A DNA stretch of 32,354 bases. Origin: a virus. Shown here piece after piece: positions 23,557 to 32,354 of the stretch. The notes below the pieces were generated by a model. It was not told the DNA's origin. It did no database searches and saw nothing but the letters and a program-made list of their open reading frames with translations. The first letter of the stretch is position 1, and the number at the start of each line of letters is the position of its first letter. The translations under genes and the position numbers were made by a program. The stretch lies in the IMG/VR virus record IMGVR_UViG_3300032265_002304, positions 1 through 32,354 of that record. One strand, written 5' to 3'.

Positions 23557-25287
23557 ATGGCTCAAATTCAAGATCAAAATGTAGTTGCAGGGGATAATCA
23601 GCAAATACCAATATACTCAAGCTCACAGTTATTAGGGTTTAGTGTTTCTATGATGCCACCAAATACTACAATATATGTATATTGTAATGGGGTAGATATA
23701 ACCAAATTTTGTGCACCATCCACAAAAGGAGCGTTGATTAGTGATCCAATTGTAACCGATCAATTGGGAAATGCAGGAGGATATCTTTATATTCCTAGTA
23801 TGGAAGGAAAATATAAATTTCTTGCTGGCGAAATGATGATAACATTTGGCGATGCACCAGGTAGTATTGCCTCATGCAAATATATATCTGAATCTATATT
23901 CATGAACCATGGTCTTAATCAAGTAGATACAGAACAAGGTGGTACTATATCATTAAGAACAATGGAAAAAATCAGAACTTCTCCATCAGGATCTTCTGTA
24001 CTGCCTAATACAACACAAGCAAGATTGGACCCGTTAGCTCAAACATTTGTAGTTGATGCAGCAAAATATCCGCTTGGAATATTTGTTACTGGAATTAATT
24101 TATATTTTTATACAAAAGATGACAAATTACCAATTGGTGTAGAATTACGACCAATGGTTAATGGTAAACCATCAACAATAGAATATTATTCTGGATCTTT
24201 TGTAATGGCTAATCCTGCAGATGTTAATGTGTTTGATTCAGCTACAGGGAACACACCTGCTACAGTATTTACATTTCTCTACCCTATATTTTTAAGACCA
24301 GGAGAATACGCATTTTGCGTAACAACTAAATCTGATAAGTATCAACTGTTTTCAGCAAAACAAGGCGACGGAAAAACAGTAAAACAACCGTTCGCTGGAT
24401 TATTATTTAAACCGCAGAATACAGGGGATTGGGTGGGAGATGCAAATGAAGATTTAACGTTTGTTATAAGAAAAGCAAAATTTCAAACAGGATCTGTTAC
24501 ATTTAAAATGCAAACACCTGCATTGACTAGTACAGAATTTAGTAGACTTAGATTATTAAGTACAGAAATTAATTTTGGTGGAACTGCAGGTATTGATTAT
24601 AAGATACAAACAACCCAGGCAGGCTCTGGAATAAAATCTGGTTTTAATTCTATTGCTGCAGGAAGCCTTGCAAAAATTGACGGAAGACAAGTTGCAGCAG
24701 CAGAAGGAGATATTGTTCTAGAAGTCACTATGACAACAAAAAATGAAGACGTAAGTCCTCTATTAGATCAGCAATTAATATCTGTACAAGCATTTAATCC
24801 TTTGGTTAAACCCTATACTGCAGAAATATCAAATAGCGAATTAGCTCCAAACGATGGCACAGCAAGATCAAGATATGTTAGTAAAGTAATTTCTTTACAA
24901 GAAGGATTTGATTCTACGGGGTTAGAAGTTAAGGTAGATGTTAATAGAAAAATAGGAACAGATATTGAAGTATATGGAAGAGTGTTATCTAGAAACGATG
25001 GTTCTTTTGTAAGTGGAATTAAAAATAGACCATGGGTGCGTTTACCTTTATATGCACCAGGACAAAAAACATTCGTAGGCGTAAGTGATACAAAATTTAA
25101 TCAGGAAGTATATAGATTACTTGAACCTTCACTGAGTTATACTAGTGCAGCAAATATAGCGGCAAATGTATCCGTCACTGCATCCTATACAGATTTTGCA
25201 CAGTATCAAATTAAGGTAGTATTTTATTCAAATAATCCAACATACTTACCTAAAATTAAAAACTTAACAGCAACTTCGGTACTATAA
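23557..25287 (+). CDS. Conserved tail/fiber structural protein following the DUF4815 gene
   Basis: A 576-residue, strand-rich protein. RLDPLAQTFVVDAAKYPLGIFVTGINLYF at about residues 158-187 is a motif I know from structural proteins of marine T4-like phages, usually encoded next to DUF4815 proteins. FLRPGEYAFCVTT and the C-terminal QIKVVFYSNNPTYLPKIKNL fit the same group. No enzymatic motif is seen. A clear AGTAGGAAAA ribosome binding site precedes the ATG after a 31-base gap. Likely a baseplate or proximal fiber component; no T4 counterpart is assigned. Confidence 0.7.
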   Translation: MAQIQDQNVVAGDNQQIPIYSSSQLLGFSVSMMPPNTTIYVYCNGVDITKFCAPSTKGALISDPIVTDQLGNAGGYLYIPSMEGKYKFLAGEMMITFGDAPGSIASCKYISESIFMNHGLNQVDTEQGGTISLRTMEKIRTSPSGSSVLPNTTQARLDPLAQTFVVDAAKYPLGIFVTGINLYFYTKDDKLPIGVELRPMVNGKPSTIEYYSGSFVMANPADVNVFDSATGNTPATVFTFLYPIFLRPGEYAFCVTTKSDKYQLFSAKQGDGKTVKQPFAGLLFKPQNTGDWVGDANEDLTFVIRKAKFQTGSVTFKMQTPALTSTEFSRLRLLSTEINFGGTAGIDYKIQTTQAGSGIKSGFNSIAAGSLAKIDGRQVAAAEGDIVLEVTMTTKNEDVSPLLDQQLISVQAFNPLVKPYTAEISNSELAPNDGTARSRYVSKVISLQEGFDSTGLEVKVDVNRKIGTDIEVYGRVLSRNDGSFVSGIKNRPWVRLPLYAPGQKTFVGVSDTKFNQEVYRLLEPSLSYTSAANIAANVSVTASYTDFAQYQIKVVFYSNNPTYLPKIKNLTATSVL

Positions 25288-25288
25288 T

Positions 25289-25495
25289 ATGAATGAACGA
25301 TTTGTTTCTGTAGAGAATGATTTAAGTTATGTTAAAGATACTTATACGTCTGCATTACTAAATAATGATTTACACGCATTAGCAGAATATAAACAAAAGA
25401 AAAAAACATTAAACCAAATTGCCATTATGCAAGACGAAATAAATATGCTGAAGGAAGAGCTTCAGAAAATTAAAAACCATTTACAGTTAAGTTAA
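25289..25495 (+). CDS. Small coiled-coil protein in the fiber operon
   Basis: A 68-residue protein starting one base after the preceding stop. The second half is a continuous coiled coil (KKTLNQIAIMQDEINMLKEELQKIKNHL), and the first half has a Tyr/Leu-rich helix. The size and composition suit an oligomerisation or chaperone peptide for neighbouring fibers, but no family is recognised. It is followed two bases later by a fiber gene. Confidence 0.65.
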   Translation: MNERFVSVENDLSYVKDTYTSALLNNDLHALAEYKQKKKTLNQIAIMQDEINMLKEELQKIKNHLQLS

Positions 25496-25497
25496 CT

Positions 25498-27114
25498 ATG
25501 CCATCATTAAAAAATCTTTCAAACGTAAATGTAGGTACTACTGCCAACGACGGCACAGGTGACCTATTACGAGATTCGTTCATTAAAATAAACAATAGTT
25601 TAAACTCCTTATATACTGGAGGACAAGTAACTTCGTTTAGTAATGATAATCAATTTGCGCCAGGATATACATGGGAAAATGACAAGCGTACTGGGATATA
25701 TAATCCTCAAACCGGAGAAATTGGGTTTGCATTAAATGGACAAGAAGGTTTATATCTAAATCAAAATGGTACTATTACTTGGTTTGGTTCTGCATTATCT
25801 ACACAGGGCTATGTGGATAGTCAGATTACTAGTTTTACTGGTGGAATAAGCGCAGCTAATATTGTGGTAACCACCGGAACAGGTAATACTACAGTAACAG
25901 TAAACGGAGTACCTGTAGTTTCTGCATTACCAACAACAGGAAATTCTCAGGGAAGAATAGTATTTTATCTAGGAGATGTTTGGATATATTCCTCATATCC
26001 TACAGGCAATGGTACGGGATTATCGGCAGATGCTCCAATTGCTAGGGCCGCAGGATCAGACTCAAGATGGGTTAAATTCAGAGGCGATACCGCAATAACT
26101 GTTGGTTCAGTTAGACCAGCAACAGCACCCGAGGGTACTTTATATTATGAAACAGCAAATGCGTTGCCTTATTTCTTTATATCTGGCGCATGGAAAACAT
26201 TATCAAGTGTTATAACATCAAGCGCCCCATCTGGATTAGATGTATTATCCGTATTGCCTGCGGTAGGGGATCCTACAAACTATTCAGGTAGAACAGTTGT
26301 TGTAGGTACTACCGCGTATATATTCATAAGTGGAGCATGGCAAAATTTAAGCAATTATGTTGGTGGTGCTTCAGGTGGAAGTGGAAGTGGAATATCTGCA
26401 GGAACCGCATTGCCTGCAAGCGCGAATGCATATACATTATTCACAAAAACTGGGGCGAACGCTGACCTGTATATCTATACAGGATCCCAATGGAATACAA
26501 TATCACAATATACGGCAAATGCAGGTACCGCAAGAATAAAAACACTAGGAGCATTGCCCTCAGATGTAACATACTATAATCCCGGAGATTTAGTAATTGT
26601 ATCAGGAAAGAGTTATATTTTAAGAACAGATAAATCTGTTTGGGATTTATATTCTCCAGGAGCAAATACTACAGTAACAAATATTGTTTTAAATGCGGGT
26701 CAAGTTAGTAATGTAGAGTTATCCGCAAATTCTGTAACTAATAGTAAAATAGTACTTGGTGCAGTAACCGGCGATAGAATTGCAGATAACACTATAACAG
26801 GAAGACAAATACTAGACTTATCTATAGGATCCGCAGAATTATCGCCAAATGCTGTGACAACAGGAAAAATCCAAGCTGGGTCTATAACTGATAGAGAAAT
26901 TGCAGGAAATTCAATTAATGGTACAAAAATTATTTCTGGTACTATTACAAGATCTCAGCTTTCATCTAATATATTTAATAACTTAAATGTTACAGCAAAT
27001 GCCCTATCAGATGTATCTCAAAACTTAGGTACTGTAGTTTCAGGTTCACTACGATCCATAGATGGAAAAATGATAATTGATATCAATAATAAAATTATTA
27101 GAATTGAGTTATGA
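25498..27114 (+). CDS. Tail fiber-like protein with repeats
   Basis: A 538-residue protein. The start NVNVGTTANDGTGDLLRDSFIKINNSL is a conserved N-terminal attachment motif of phage fibers. At about residues 205-385 there are several related units of the form 'LP...G..V....YIFISGAWQNLS' (for example YFFISGAWKTLS, YIFISGAWQNLS, LYIYTGSQWNTIS), possibly glycan-binding. Residues about 400-495 hold short repeats of the type ITGRQILDLSIGSAELSPNA, typical of fiber shafts. The stop overlaps the next ATG (ATGA). Likely a host-recognition fiber; the receptor is unknown. Confidence 0.75.
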   Translation: MPSLKNLSNVNVGTTANDGTGDLLRDSFIKINNSLNSLYTGGQVTSFSNDNQFAPGYTWENDKRTGIYNPQTGEIGFALNGQEGLYLNQNGTITWFGSALSTQGYVDSQITSFTGGISAANIVVTTGTGNTTVTVNGVPVVSALPTTGNSQGRIVFYLGDVWIYSSYPTGNGTGLSADAPIARAAGSDSRWVKFRGDTAITVGSVRPATAPEGTLYYETANALPYFFISGAWKTLSSVITSSAPSGLDVLSVLPAVGDPTNYSGRTVVVGTTAYIFISGAWQNLSNYVGGASGGSGSGISAGTALPASANAYTLFTKTGANADLYIYTGSQWNTISQYTANAGTARIKTLGALPSDVTYYNPGDLVIVSGKSYILRTDKSVWDLYSPGANTTVTNIVLNAGQVSNVELSANSVTNSKIVLGAVTGDRIADNTITGRQILDLSIGSAELSPNAVTTGKIQAGSITDREIAGNSINGTKIISGTITRSQLSSNIFNNLNVTANALSDVSQNLGTVVSGSLRSIDGKMIIDINNKIIRIEL

Positions 27115-27614
27115 CAACCACAGTATTATATGCGGGTAATGTAAATACAACAAATGTTGTTTGTATATTCTCAAATCCAACAGGGTTGTCGGGAAATAAC
27201 GCACCGTTATTTAATCCAACACAAAACTTAGATAGATTATATTTTGATTCAAGATTTGAGTATTTGAATATAGTATACAACGGCACATTTACAACAGTAT
27301 ATAATGCGGTTGATACTAATTCTTCTGATCCTACAATTTTGGTTAAGGGTGAAAATTATAAGACAACTGTTATTCATAATTTTGGATATACCCCTGCGGC
27401 AATTTTGTTAGACTTTGATACCAAAGAAATAATTGGTGCACAAAATTTTATACAATCTGTAAATAGTTCTTTTAGAGTAGCATCATTACAAATGGATTCA
27501 AATAATTTTTATATTAAAGAACGATATCACGTTGTTAACGATCCTTTACCATCTGTAACTAGACGATACATTATATTAGCATTTAAACATCCTGCAACTG
27601 TTCCTAGTTTTTAA
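27111..27614 (+). CDS. Fiber-operon structural protein, unknown family
   Basis: A 167-residue, strand-rich protein coupled by ATGA overlap to the preceding fiber gene and followed two bases after its stop by the next gene. It has one notable block (VIHNFGYTPAAILLDFDTKEIIG) followed by an RYIILAFKHP strand. I recognise no domain. Position and composition suggest a small tip, collar or accessory protein of the fiber system. Confidence 0.6.
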   Translation: MTTTVLYAGNVNTTNVVCIFSNPTGLSGNNAPLFNPTQNLDRLYFDSRFEYLNIVYNGTFTTVYNAVDTNSSDPTILVKGENYKTTVIHNFGYTPAAILLDFDTKEIIGAQNFIQSVNSSFRVASLQMDSNNFYIKERYHVVNDPLPSVTRRYIILAFKHPATVPSF

Positions 27615-27616
27615 TT

Positions 27617-28774
27617 ATGGCTAATGTATTACTTTTAAACATATCTGATCAATTGGTTACATTTGGTGCCAATGCAAACATCGGAGTAAACTTTAATTCT
27701 GATAATGGATTTATCTATAAAAAGGATAATCAATATATTAGTACTACGGGATCTGCTTTTACTAAAACATTATATTCTACAAACTTAGTATTATATCAAG
27801 AAACAGATGTTGGGATATCATACATAGATTATAGCCAATTAACTAAAAGACAATCACTTGGTCCGCAGGTACCGAAGTCTGGACCGTTTATAGAAAATTA
27901 TTCTGTAAATGGAGATTTAAATACTAGTAATTTTATAGAATTACTTTTAATAGACAAGCCACCTATTAGAACAGGGGAGTTTCAATTTACAATAGGAACA
28001 GTAACTTTTACTGGGGCTATAACTAAACAGACAACATATACCCAATATAATTGGCAAAGAGTAGGTGGGGTCTATACATATGTGGAAAGCTCAACTCCGT
28101 TAGGATATGGTATAGAAATAAGCAGAAGTGCTTTGTATAATATTAGTTTGGTGAATGGTTCATATGTTTATACACCAACAGATTTATTAAACTTCTTAAA
28201 CTTGTTAAAAGGTGGCGAAGAAATAACATCTACATCTAATACAGGAAATCCAAATACTGGCGGTGGAATAATATCTACATTATCAACATCTATTACAGCA
28301 TTGCCTATAACGTCTTACTATATTCCTGCCGCGGATGCACTAAGATATATAGCAAGTTATCCTGATTTAATAATTGCGTACGGCACAGACTATACAAAAG
28401 GACAACAGGATTATGCAAATTCTGCAGGCGCAAGACCTATATTATTTGATCCTATTGCGTATTTGAATAAGTATGCAGATATAAGATTATTGTATGGTTA
28501 TGATACTTATAATGCAACAATACATTATATTACCACCGGATATTATCAGGGCAGAACAGCAGATGCCAGTTCTACAAATCCATTAACAGGTGGTTTATAT
28601 GATGAACGGTATAGTGCAATAACACTTGCAGACGATTTGATAATTTGGCCTCAGGGAGAAACTTTGGCAGGATCGGGTTCTTCATTAACTTATAGATATA
28701 ATACTACAAGTTTCTTTGTAAATGGAAATGTTCCTGTTACTGGTAATGTAAAATATTTGGGGGTTTTGGTATGA
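27617..28774 (+). CDS. Fiber/adhesin-like protein with YIASYPDLI repeats
   Basis: A 385-residue protein. The N-terminal part is strand-rich (LLNISDQLVTFGANANIGVNF). Residues about 239-315 hold two related helical units, DALRYIASYPDLIIAYGTD..KGQQDYA..AGARP and DPIAYLNKYADIRLLYGYD..NATIHYITTGYYQGR. This repeat (Y-IAS-PDLI-A-G, then HY---G--EGR) is one I know from bacterial extracellular proteins rather than classical phage fibers. The C-terminal 70 residues (LYDERYSAITLADDLIIWP) form another strand domain. The stop overlaps the next ATG (ATGA). Probably a receptor-binding component, perhaps with host-derived modules. Confidence 0.62.
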   Translation: MANVLLLNISDQLVTFGANANIGVNFNSDNGFIYKKDNQYISTTGSAFTKTLYSTNLVLYQETDVGISYIDYSQLTKRQSLGPQVPKSGPFIENYSVNGDLNTSNFIELLLIDKPPIRTGEFQFTIGTVTFTGAITKQTTYTQYNWQRVGGVYTYVESSTPLGYGIEISRSALYNISLVNGSYVYTPTDLLNFLNLLKGGEEITSTSNTGNPNTGGGIISTLSTSITALPITSYYIPAADALRYIASYPDLIIAYGTDYTKGQQDYANSAGARPILFDPIAYLNKYADIRLLYGYDTYNATIHYITTGYYQGRTADASSTNPLTGGLYDERYSAITLADDLIIWPQGETLAGSGSSLTYRYNTTSFFVNGNVPVTGNVKYLGVLV

Positions 28775-29253
28775 GTTTTTCTTTTAATTCTACAGAATTA
28801 GTAGTCAAAGATAAACTAGGAAAAATAAAGTTTTCTTTAGATAAGAAAATGGCTCCTATTTTATACAATGTCACCGGAACTATACAAATACCTGCAGTAT
28901 TAGCAGCGGATCCAGCCGCAAGTTTTGTCGCCAGAACTGATGAATTTCCAATCGTTTCAGACGATTTAATAAATACTAATGACTACTTTATTATGCCCTT
29001 TTATGCTATAAATGGCGGTATCTCTGATAATTCTGGATTTGTTACTAGCGGACAAGGTTCGGTACAAGTTAGAGAAATAACCCAACCTAGTACTGGGGAA
29101 TATCTAGGCTGTTCTATAATGACAACGATTGTAGAAAATGGAGTTTTAAAAATTATATGTAAGCATAATTTAGATAGAGGACAGTATATCAACATTGCAG
29201 GAGATGTTATTATAAATGTCGCATATAGAATATACTACGGGAGATTTAACTAA
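28771..29253 (+). CDS. Small fiber-operon structural protein, unknown family
   Basis: A 160-residue, mostly strand protein beginning at an ATGA overlap. Visible blocks are DKLGKIKFSLDKKMAPILYNVTGTIQIPA near the start and IICKHNLDRGQYINIAG followed by YRIYYGRF at the end. I recognise no family. A stem-loop spans its stop codon. The alternation of larger fibers with small strand proteins suggests it is a fiber tip or connector. Confidence 0.6.
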   Translation: MSFSFNSTELVVKDKLGKIKFSLDKKMAPILYNVTGTIQIPAVLAADPAASFVARTDEFPIVSDDLINTNDYFIMPFYAINGGISDNSGFVTSGQGSVQVREITQPSTGEYLGCSIMTTIVENGVLKIICKHNLDRGQYINIAGDVIINVAYRIYYGRFN

Positions 29254-29258
29254 TCTCC
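29240..29258 (+). other. Stem-loop across the stop codon before the collagen-like gene
   Basis: GGAGATT (29240-29246) and AATCTCC (29252-29258) form a perfect 7-bp stem with a TAACT loop. It contains the TAA stop of the preceding gene and lies in the longest intergenic gap of the fiber operon (39 bases). No T-run follows, so it is not a standard terminator. It could act as an RNA processing or stability element. Confidence 0.4.
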
Positions 29259-29292
29259 GGACGCAAAGAAAAATAACTAATCACGGATTAAA

Positions 29293-31926
29293 ATGTCGTT
29301 AATCAAAAATATAGAACTAACCCAAGGTACAACGTTTACCGATACGGTACAATATCTGGATGATAATAAAAATCCAATTAGTCTAACAGGTAATGTAGTA
29401 TACGGACAAATACAAAAATCTGCAGGCGGAAATGTCTTAATGGCATTTACTGCAACTATTACTGATTATGGTAATAGTATAATTAGTTACGGAATAACTT
29501 CTCAAAATACAGCAAATATTGCATTTGGAAGATATGTATATGTGCTTAATGCGACAGACAGTAATGTAGTTTTAAACATATCTTCAGGTTTTGCAACAGT
29601 TAACGAAGGCGCTATTCCTGGTAGAATTAGTGTTCAACCCGAAACACCTGCTGCATTCAATCCAATATTTTTATACGTAGGCGCAACTGGTCTTAGAGGT
29701 AATGTAGGAACAACAGGCGCAACGGGTATTGCTGGTCCTTCAGGCGCAACGGGTGCGGGTGCTACCGGTGCAACAGGAACGATTGGTTCTACAGGATTAA
29801 CGGGTAATATTGGCGCAACAGGATTAGGTGCTACAGGTGCTACAGGATTAATAGGTGCATCTGGGGCAACAGGTTTGCGAGGATTAACCGGCAATGTTGG
29901 TTCCACCGGTGTACAAGGTGCAACAGGATCAATAGGAGCAACAGGTGCTACAGGAACAATCGGGGGACAAGGACCTATAGGTAGTACTGGCTCAGTCGGT
30001 GCAACTGGTCTTACAGGAGCAACAGGGTCATTAGGTGCTACGGGTGCTACGGGGGATGCTGGCGCAACAGGTGCAAATAGTACAGTAGCAGGGCCTGCCG
30101 GTGCAACAGGTATACAGGGCGCAACAGGTTTACGAGGATTAACAGGTAATGTTGGTTCTACGGGTGTACAAGGCGCAACAGGATTAGCAGGGTCTCAAGG
30201 TGCTACAGGTATTACAGGAGCATCAGGATCTATAGGTTCAACAGGTGCCACAGGTATTACAGGTGCAACTGGTCTAACAGGTGCTACAGGATCATTGGGT
30301 GCTACAGGTATTATTGGTTCAACCGGTGCCACCGGGTTTGGTCTAACAGGTGCAACAGGATTATTAGGTGCAACCGGTCTAACAGGTGCAACAGGATTGT
30401 ATATTGTATCGGGCGGTCTATCTCTTGGTAATTTAACATTAAATTTTAATAATGGAAATTCGTTAACATTATCGGGCTCATTCTTAGGATCAACAGGTGC
30501 AACGGGTATTCAAGGTATTCCTGGAACAGCAGTTGCAGTTGGTGCTACAGGTGCAACTATTTTATCGGCAAATGTTGCATCGGGAAATTTAATATTTACA
30601 TTTAATACAGGTAATACTATAACAACAACAGGTTCCGTATTAGGTGCAACTGGAGCTACGGGTTCTAGAGGATTGGTAGGTAATATAGGATCTACAGGTA
30701 TTACTGGTAATGTTGGTCTAACAGGTAATGTTGGCGCCACAGGACCCCAAGGAAATATTGGTGCTACTGGAGCAACAGGATTAACAGGTAATGTGGGTGC
30801 ATCTGGAATATACATAAATTCTGCAGCTGTTATATCTGGAAATTTACAACTATTGTTTAGTGATGGAAATACATTAATTGCATTTGGTTCAGTATTAGGA
30901 GCCACGGGTCCAACTGGATTAACAGGAAACATTGGATTGACAGGTAATGTTGGCGCCACAGGATTGTATATAACTGCTGCAAATATTATAAGTGGTAATT
31001 TAAGTTTAACATTTAACAATAGTAATACATTAACAATAAACGGTTCTTTATTAGGGGCAACAGGCCCTCAAGGTAATGTTGGTCTAACAGGGAATGTTGG
31101 TTTAACAGGGAATGTTGGTGCAACAGGTCCTTCGGGTAATGTTGGTGCAACCGGTTTGACAGGTGCAAATAGTACTGTATCGGGTCCTACGGGGGCAACT
31201 GGTTTAACAGGTAATGTTGGTTTAACAGGTAATGTTGGGGCAACAGGTTTAACTGGTAATATAGGCGCATCTGGAATATACATAACGTCTGCAAATATCA
31301 TAAGTGGTAATTTAACATTAACATTTAATAATAGTAATACATTAGCAGTAATTGGTTCATTAATAGGTGCTACAGGCCCAACAGGATTAACGGGTAATGC
31401 AGGTATTGCTGGGAATGTTGGTTTAACAGGTAATATTGGCGCAACAGGACCTTCGGGTAATGTTGGTGCAACGGGTGTTGCGGGAGCAAATAGTACTGTA
31501 TCGGGTCCTACGGGAGCAACTGGTCTAACAGGTAATGTTGGTTTAACAGGTAATGTTGGCGCAACAGGACCTTCGGGTAATGTTGGTGCAACTGGTCTAA
31601 CAGGTAATGTTGGCGCAACAGGACCTTCTGGTAATAGTTATACATTACCAACAGCAAATACTACAGTATTAGGCGGAGTTAAAATAGATGGAACTAGTAT
31701 TACCATTAGTAATACTGGCGTCATCAGCGGCGCAAGTACCTATTCATTACCAACTGCAACTACTACAGTATTAGGCGGAGTTAAAATAGATGGAACTAGT
31801 ATTACCATTAATGGTTCTGGTGTTATAAGTTCTTCGGGTAGTGGATTTGCTAACATAAATATAGATGGAGGGGGCAGTGTTACTTTATTTACTGCTGATC
31901 TAAATCTCGACGGAGGACCTGCATAA
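29293..31926 (+). CDS. Collagen-like fiber protein with beta-strand interruptions
   Basis: An 877-residue protein. Residues 1-110 form a strand domain ([26 protein letters not shown]) like the N-terminal domains of phage upper-baseplate and fiber proteins. From residue 130 a Gly-X-Y region begins, dominated by GATG, GLTGN and GNVG triplets. It is interrupted five times by a 34-residue unit of the form (I/L)[17 protein letters not shown], then NTL..GS.LGATG (starting about 30397, 30556, 30808, 30964 and 31276). The end has two copies of a [16 protein letters not shown] module. This would be a long trimeric collagen-like fiber with regularly spaced strand clasps. There is little proline in the triplets; Thr is common instead. 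DNA-level repeats suggest length variation by recombination. Confidence 0.8.
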   Translation: MSLIKNIELTQGTTFTDTVQYLDDNKNPISLTGNVVYGQIQKSAGGNVLMAFTATITDYGNSIISYGITSQNTANIAFGRYVYVLNATDSNVVLNISSGFATVNEGAIPGRISVQPETPAAFNPIFLYVGATGLRGNVGTTGATGIAGPSGATGAGATGATGTIGSTGLTGNIGATGLGATGATGLIGASGATGLRGLTGNVGSTGVQGATGSIGATGATGTIGGQGPIGSTGSVGATGLTGATGSLGATGATGDAGATGANSTVAGPAGATGIQGATGLRGLTGNVGSTGVQGATGLAGSQGATGITGASGSIGSTGATGITGATGLTGATGSLGATGIIGSTGATGFGLTGATGLLGATGLTGATGLYIVSGGLSLGNLTLNFNNGNSLTLSGSFLGSTGATGIQGIPGTAVAVGATGATILSANVASGNLIFTFNTGNTITTTGSVLGATGATGSRGLVGNIGSTGITGNVGLTGNVGATGPQGNIGATGATGLTGNVGASGIYINSAAVISGNLQLLFSDGNTLIAFGSVLGATGPTGLTGNIGLTGNVGATGLYITAANIISGNLSLTFNNSNTLTINGSLLGATGPQGNVGLTGNVGLTGNVGATGPSGNVGATGLTGANSTVSGPTGATGLTGNVGLTGNVGATGLTGNIGASGIYITSANIISGNLTLTFNNSNTLAVIGSLIGATGPTGLTGNAGIAGNVGLTGNIGATGPSGNVGATGVAGANSTVSGPTGATGLTGNVGLTGNVGATGPSGNVGATGLTGNVGATGPSGNSYTLPTANTTVLGGVKIDGTSITISNTGVISGASTYSLPTATTTVLGGVKIDGTSITINGSGVISSSGSGFANINIDGGGSVTLFTADLNLDGGPA
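29680..31638 (+). repeat. Collagen-like Gly-X-Y coding repeat region
   Basis: About 2 kb of 9-bp-phased repeats with GGT/GGC at every third codon outside the strand interruptions. Many units are near-identical at the DNA level, for example GGTAATGTTGGTTTAACAGG, which occurs several times after 31075. Two segments of about 70 bp, starting near 31171 and 31492, are almost the same (AGTACTGTATCGGGTCCTAC and onward). Confidence 0.8.
31659..31708 (+). repeat. 50-bp exact direct repeat, copy 1
   Basis: Identical to 31761-31810 (offset 102 bp, 34 codons). It starts TACTACAGTATTAGGCGGAG and ends ATTACCATTA. It encodes the [16 protein letters not shown] module near the end of the collagen-like protein. 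Identity at third codon positions suggests a recent duplication or gene conversion. Confidence 0.85.
31761..31810 (+). repeat. 50-bp exact direct repeat, copy 2
   Basis: Second copy of the 31659-31708 sequence, in the same reading frame and 102 bp downstream. The flanking codons differ (serine after copy 1, asparagine after copy 2). Confidence 0.85.
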
Positions 31927-31971
31927 TGATAAAAATAAATTCAATCAATTCGACCATTGCCGGGAGCATAA

Positions 31972-32354
31972 ATGGCATATAAAATACAACTAAGAAGAGA
32001 TAGCGCAACCAATTGGACTACTGCTAATACAGTTTTAAGCCAGGGGGAAATTGGTCTCGAAACAAATACAGGTAAAATAAAAATAGGCGATGGTTCCTCA
32101 GGTTGGGGACAATTAGGATATTTTGCAAACGTATCTCCGTTTCTAACAACGGCAAACGTAGCAGAAATTACTAATTTATATTTCACAAATGCAAGAGTGA
32201 ATGCTACTGTTACGCCAATGTTAACCACAGCTAACGTAATTGAAACAAATGCCAATTTATATTTTACGACAACGAGAGTTAACGCTACGGTTCAACCGTT
32301 CTTAACCACAGCTAACGTAATTGAAACAAGCGGAAATTTATATTTTACGACAAC
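31972..32354 (+). CDS. Tail fiber protein with LYFT repeats, 5' part only
   Basis: An open frame from the ATG at 31972 runs off the window end (127 full codons). A GGGAG motif 5 bases before the ATG serves as ribosome binding site. The N terminus YKIQLRRDSATNWTTANTVLSQGEIGLETNTGKIKIGDG is the common phage fiber attachment module (Mtd-like/hyaluronidase-like N terminus: QLRRDT..NW...N..L..GE.G.E.DTGK.KIGDG). After it come units of the form NLYFTNARVNATV then FLTTANVIETN, typical of fiber shafts. Base-level repeats with an 81-bp period are visible (32221-32248 equals 32302-32329). The C-terminal receptor-binding part is not in the window. Confidence 0.82.
   Translation, partial: MAYKIQLRRDSATNWTTANTVLSQGEIGLETNTGKIKIGDGSSGWGQLGYFANVSPFLTTANVAEITNLYFTNARVNATVTPMLTTANVIETNANLYFTTTRVNATVQPFLTTANVIETSGNLYFTT
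32221..32329 (+). repeat. Repeat with 81-bp period in the last fiber gene
   Basis: TTAACCACAGCTAACGTAAT plus the next 8 bases is identical at 32221-32248 and 32302-32329, a 27-codon period. A further match is TTTATATTTTACGACAAC after each copy. A more diverged unit precedes them at about 32140-32200. The array continues beyond the window end. Confidence 0.75.

Noticed and set aside
29634-31301. Long minus-strand open frames rich in Pro-Val-Ala opposite the collagen-like gene
   Set aside because: These are mirror images of GGT/ACA/GCA repeats in the real gene, with no ribosome binding sites or promoter.
29680-31638. Repeat array as a CRISPR
   Set aside because: Repeats are in-frame Gly-X-Y codons with no constant repeat plus unique spacer pattern.
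31926-31979. Tiny 17-codon ORF overlapping the stop of the collagen-like gene
   Set aside because: Too short and without a recognisable product; at most a coupling leader for the next gene.

Overview
The window is an AT-rich segment of a T4-like myovirus genome. Most genes can be assigned to T4 families (gp33, gp59, gp32, gp26, gp51, gp54/gp19-type tube protein, gp4, gp48, gp53, gp27-like, gp5, gp25, gp6, gp8). The gene content and order, the DUF4815-type fiber protein and the many short-motif fiber genes resemble marine or aquatic 'far-T4'/cyanophage-like viruses rather than coliphage T4. There are no tRNAs, rRNAs, insertion sequences or CRISPR arrays that I can see, and no gene-free stretch over 300 bases.

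Region 1 (1-2663, plus strand) begins with the 3' end of a gene whose product reads like a ferredoxin-dependent bilin reductase (PcyA/PcyX/PebS superfamily), a pigment-synthesis auxiliary metabolic gene. It overlaps, ATGA-style, the late-transcription co-activator gp33. Then come the helicase loader gp59, two small unknown proteins, and the single-stranded DNA-binding protein gp32, which has no cysteines. A strong intrinsic terminator closes the block.

Region 2 (2664-6840, minus strand) reads gp4 (head-completion nuclease-like), an unassigned conserved protein, a tail-tube-fold protein (probably gp54), gp26, a gp51-like segment and a 529-residue tape-measure-like protein. The gp51-like segment has no plausible start of its own. 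It lies in the -1 frame of gp26 behind a T TTT TTC slippery heptamer, a 7-nt spacer and a small stem-loop. I therefore propose a programmed -1 frameshift making gp26 and a gp26-gp51 fusion just upstream of the tape-measure gene, the same logic as the lambda G/GT/H cassette.

Regions 2 and 3 diverge from a 43-bp spacer with two back-to-back perfect T4-type late promoter elements (TATAAATA). Region 3 (6884 to the window end, plus strand) is a long, tightly packed late operon. It runs gp48 tube cap, gp53 wedge, gp27-like hub, a large gp5 spike carrying a transglycosylase-like domain and an M15-type peptidase domain, gp25, gp6, a gp7-like wedge candidate, a Calx-beta-like protein, gp8, and then a large fiber and adhesin set. 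That set includes a 1531-residue DUF4815 protein with an Ala-rich hydrophobic tail, a collagen-like 877-residue protein with DNA-level repeats, and an incomplete fiber gene running off the end.

Together the genes encode late-transcription and replication accessory functions, then tail tube, baseplate, cell-wall penetration and host-recognition parts. Host identity cannot be read from this window. The bilin reductase points to a marine phage, but not necessarily to a cyanobacterial host.
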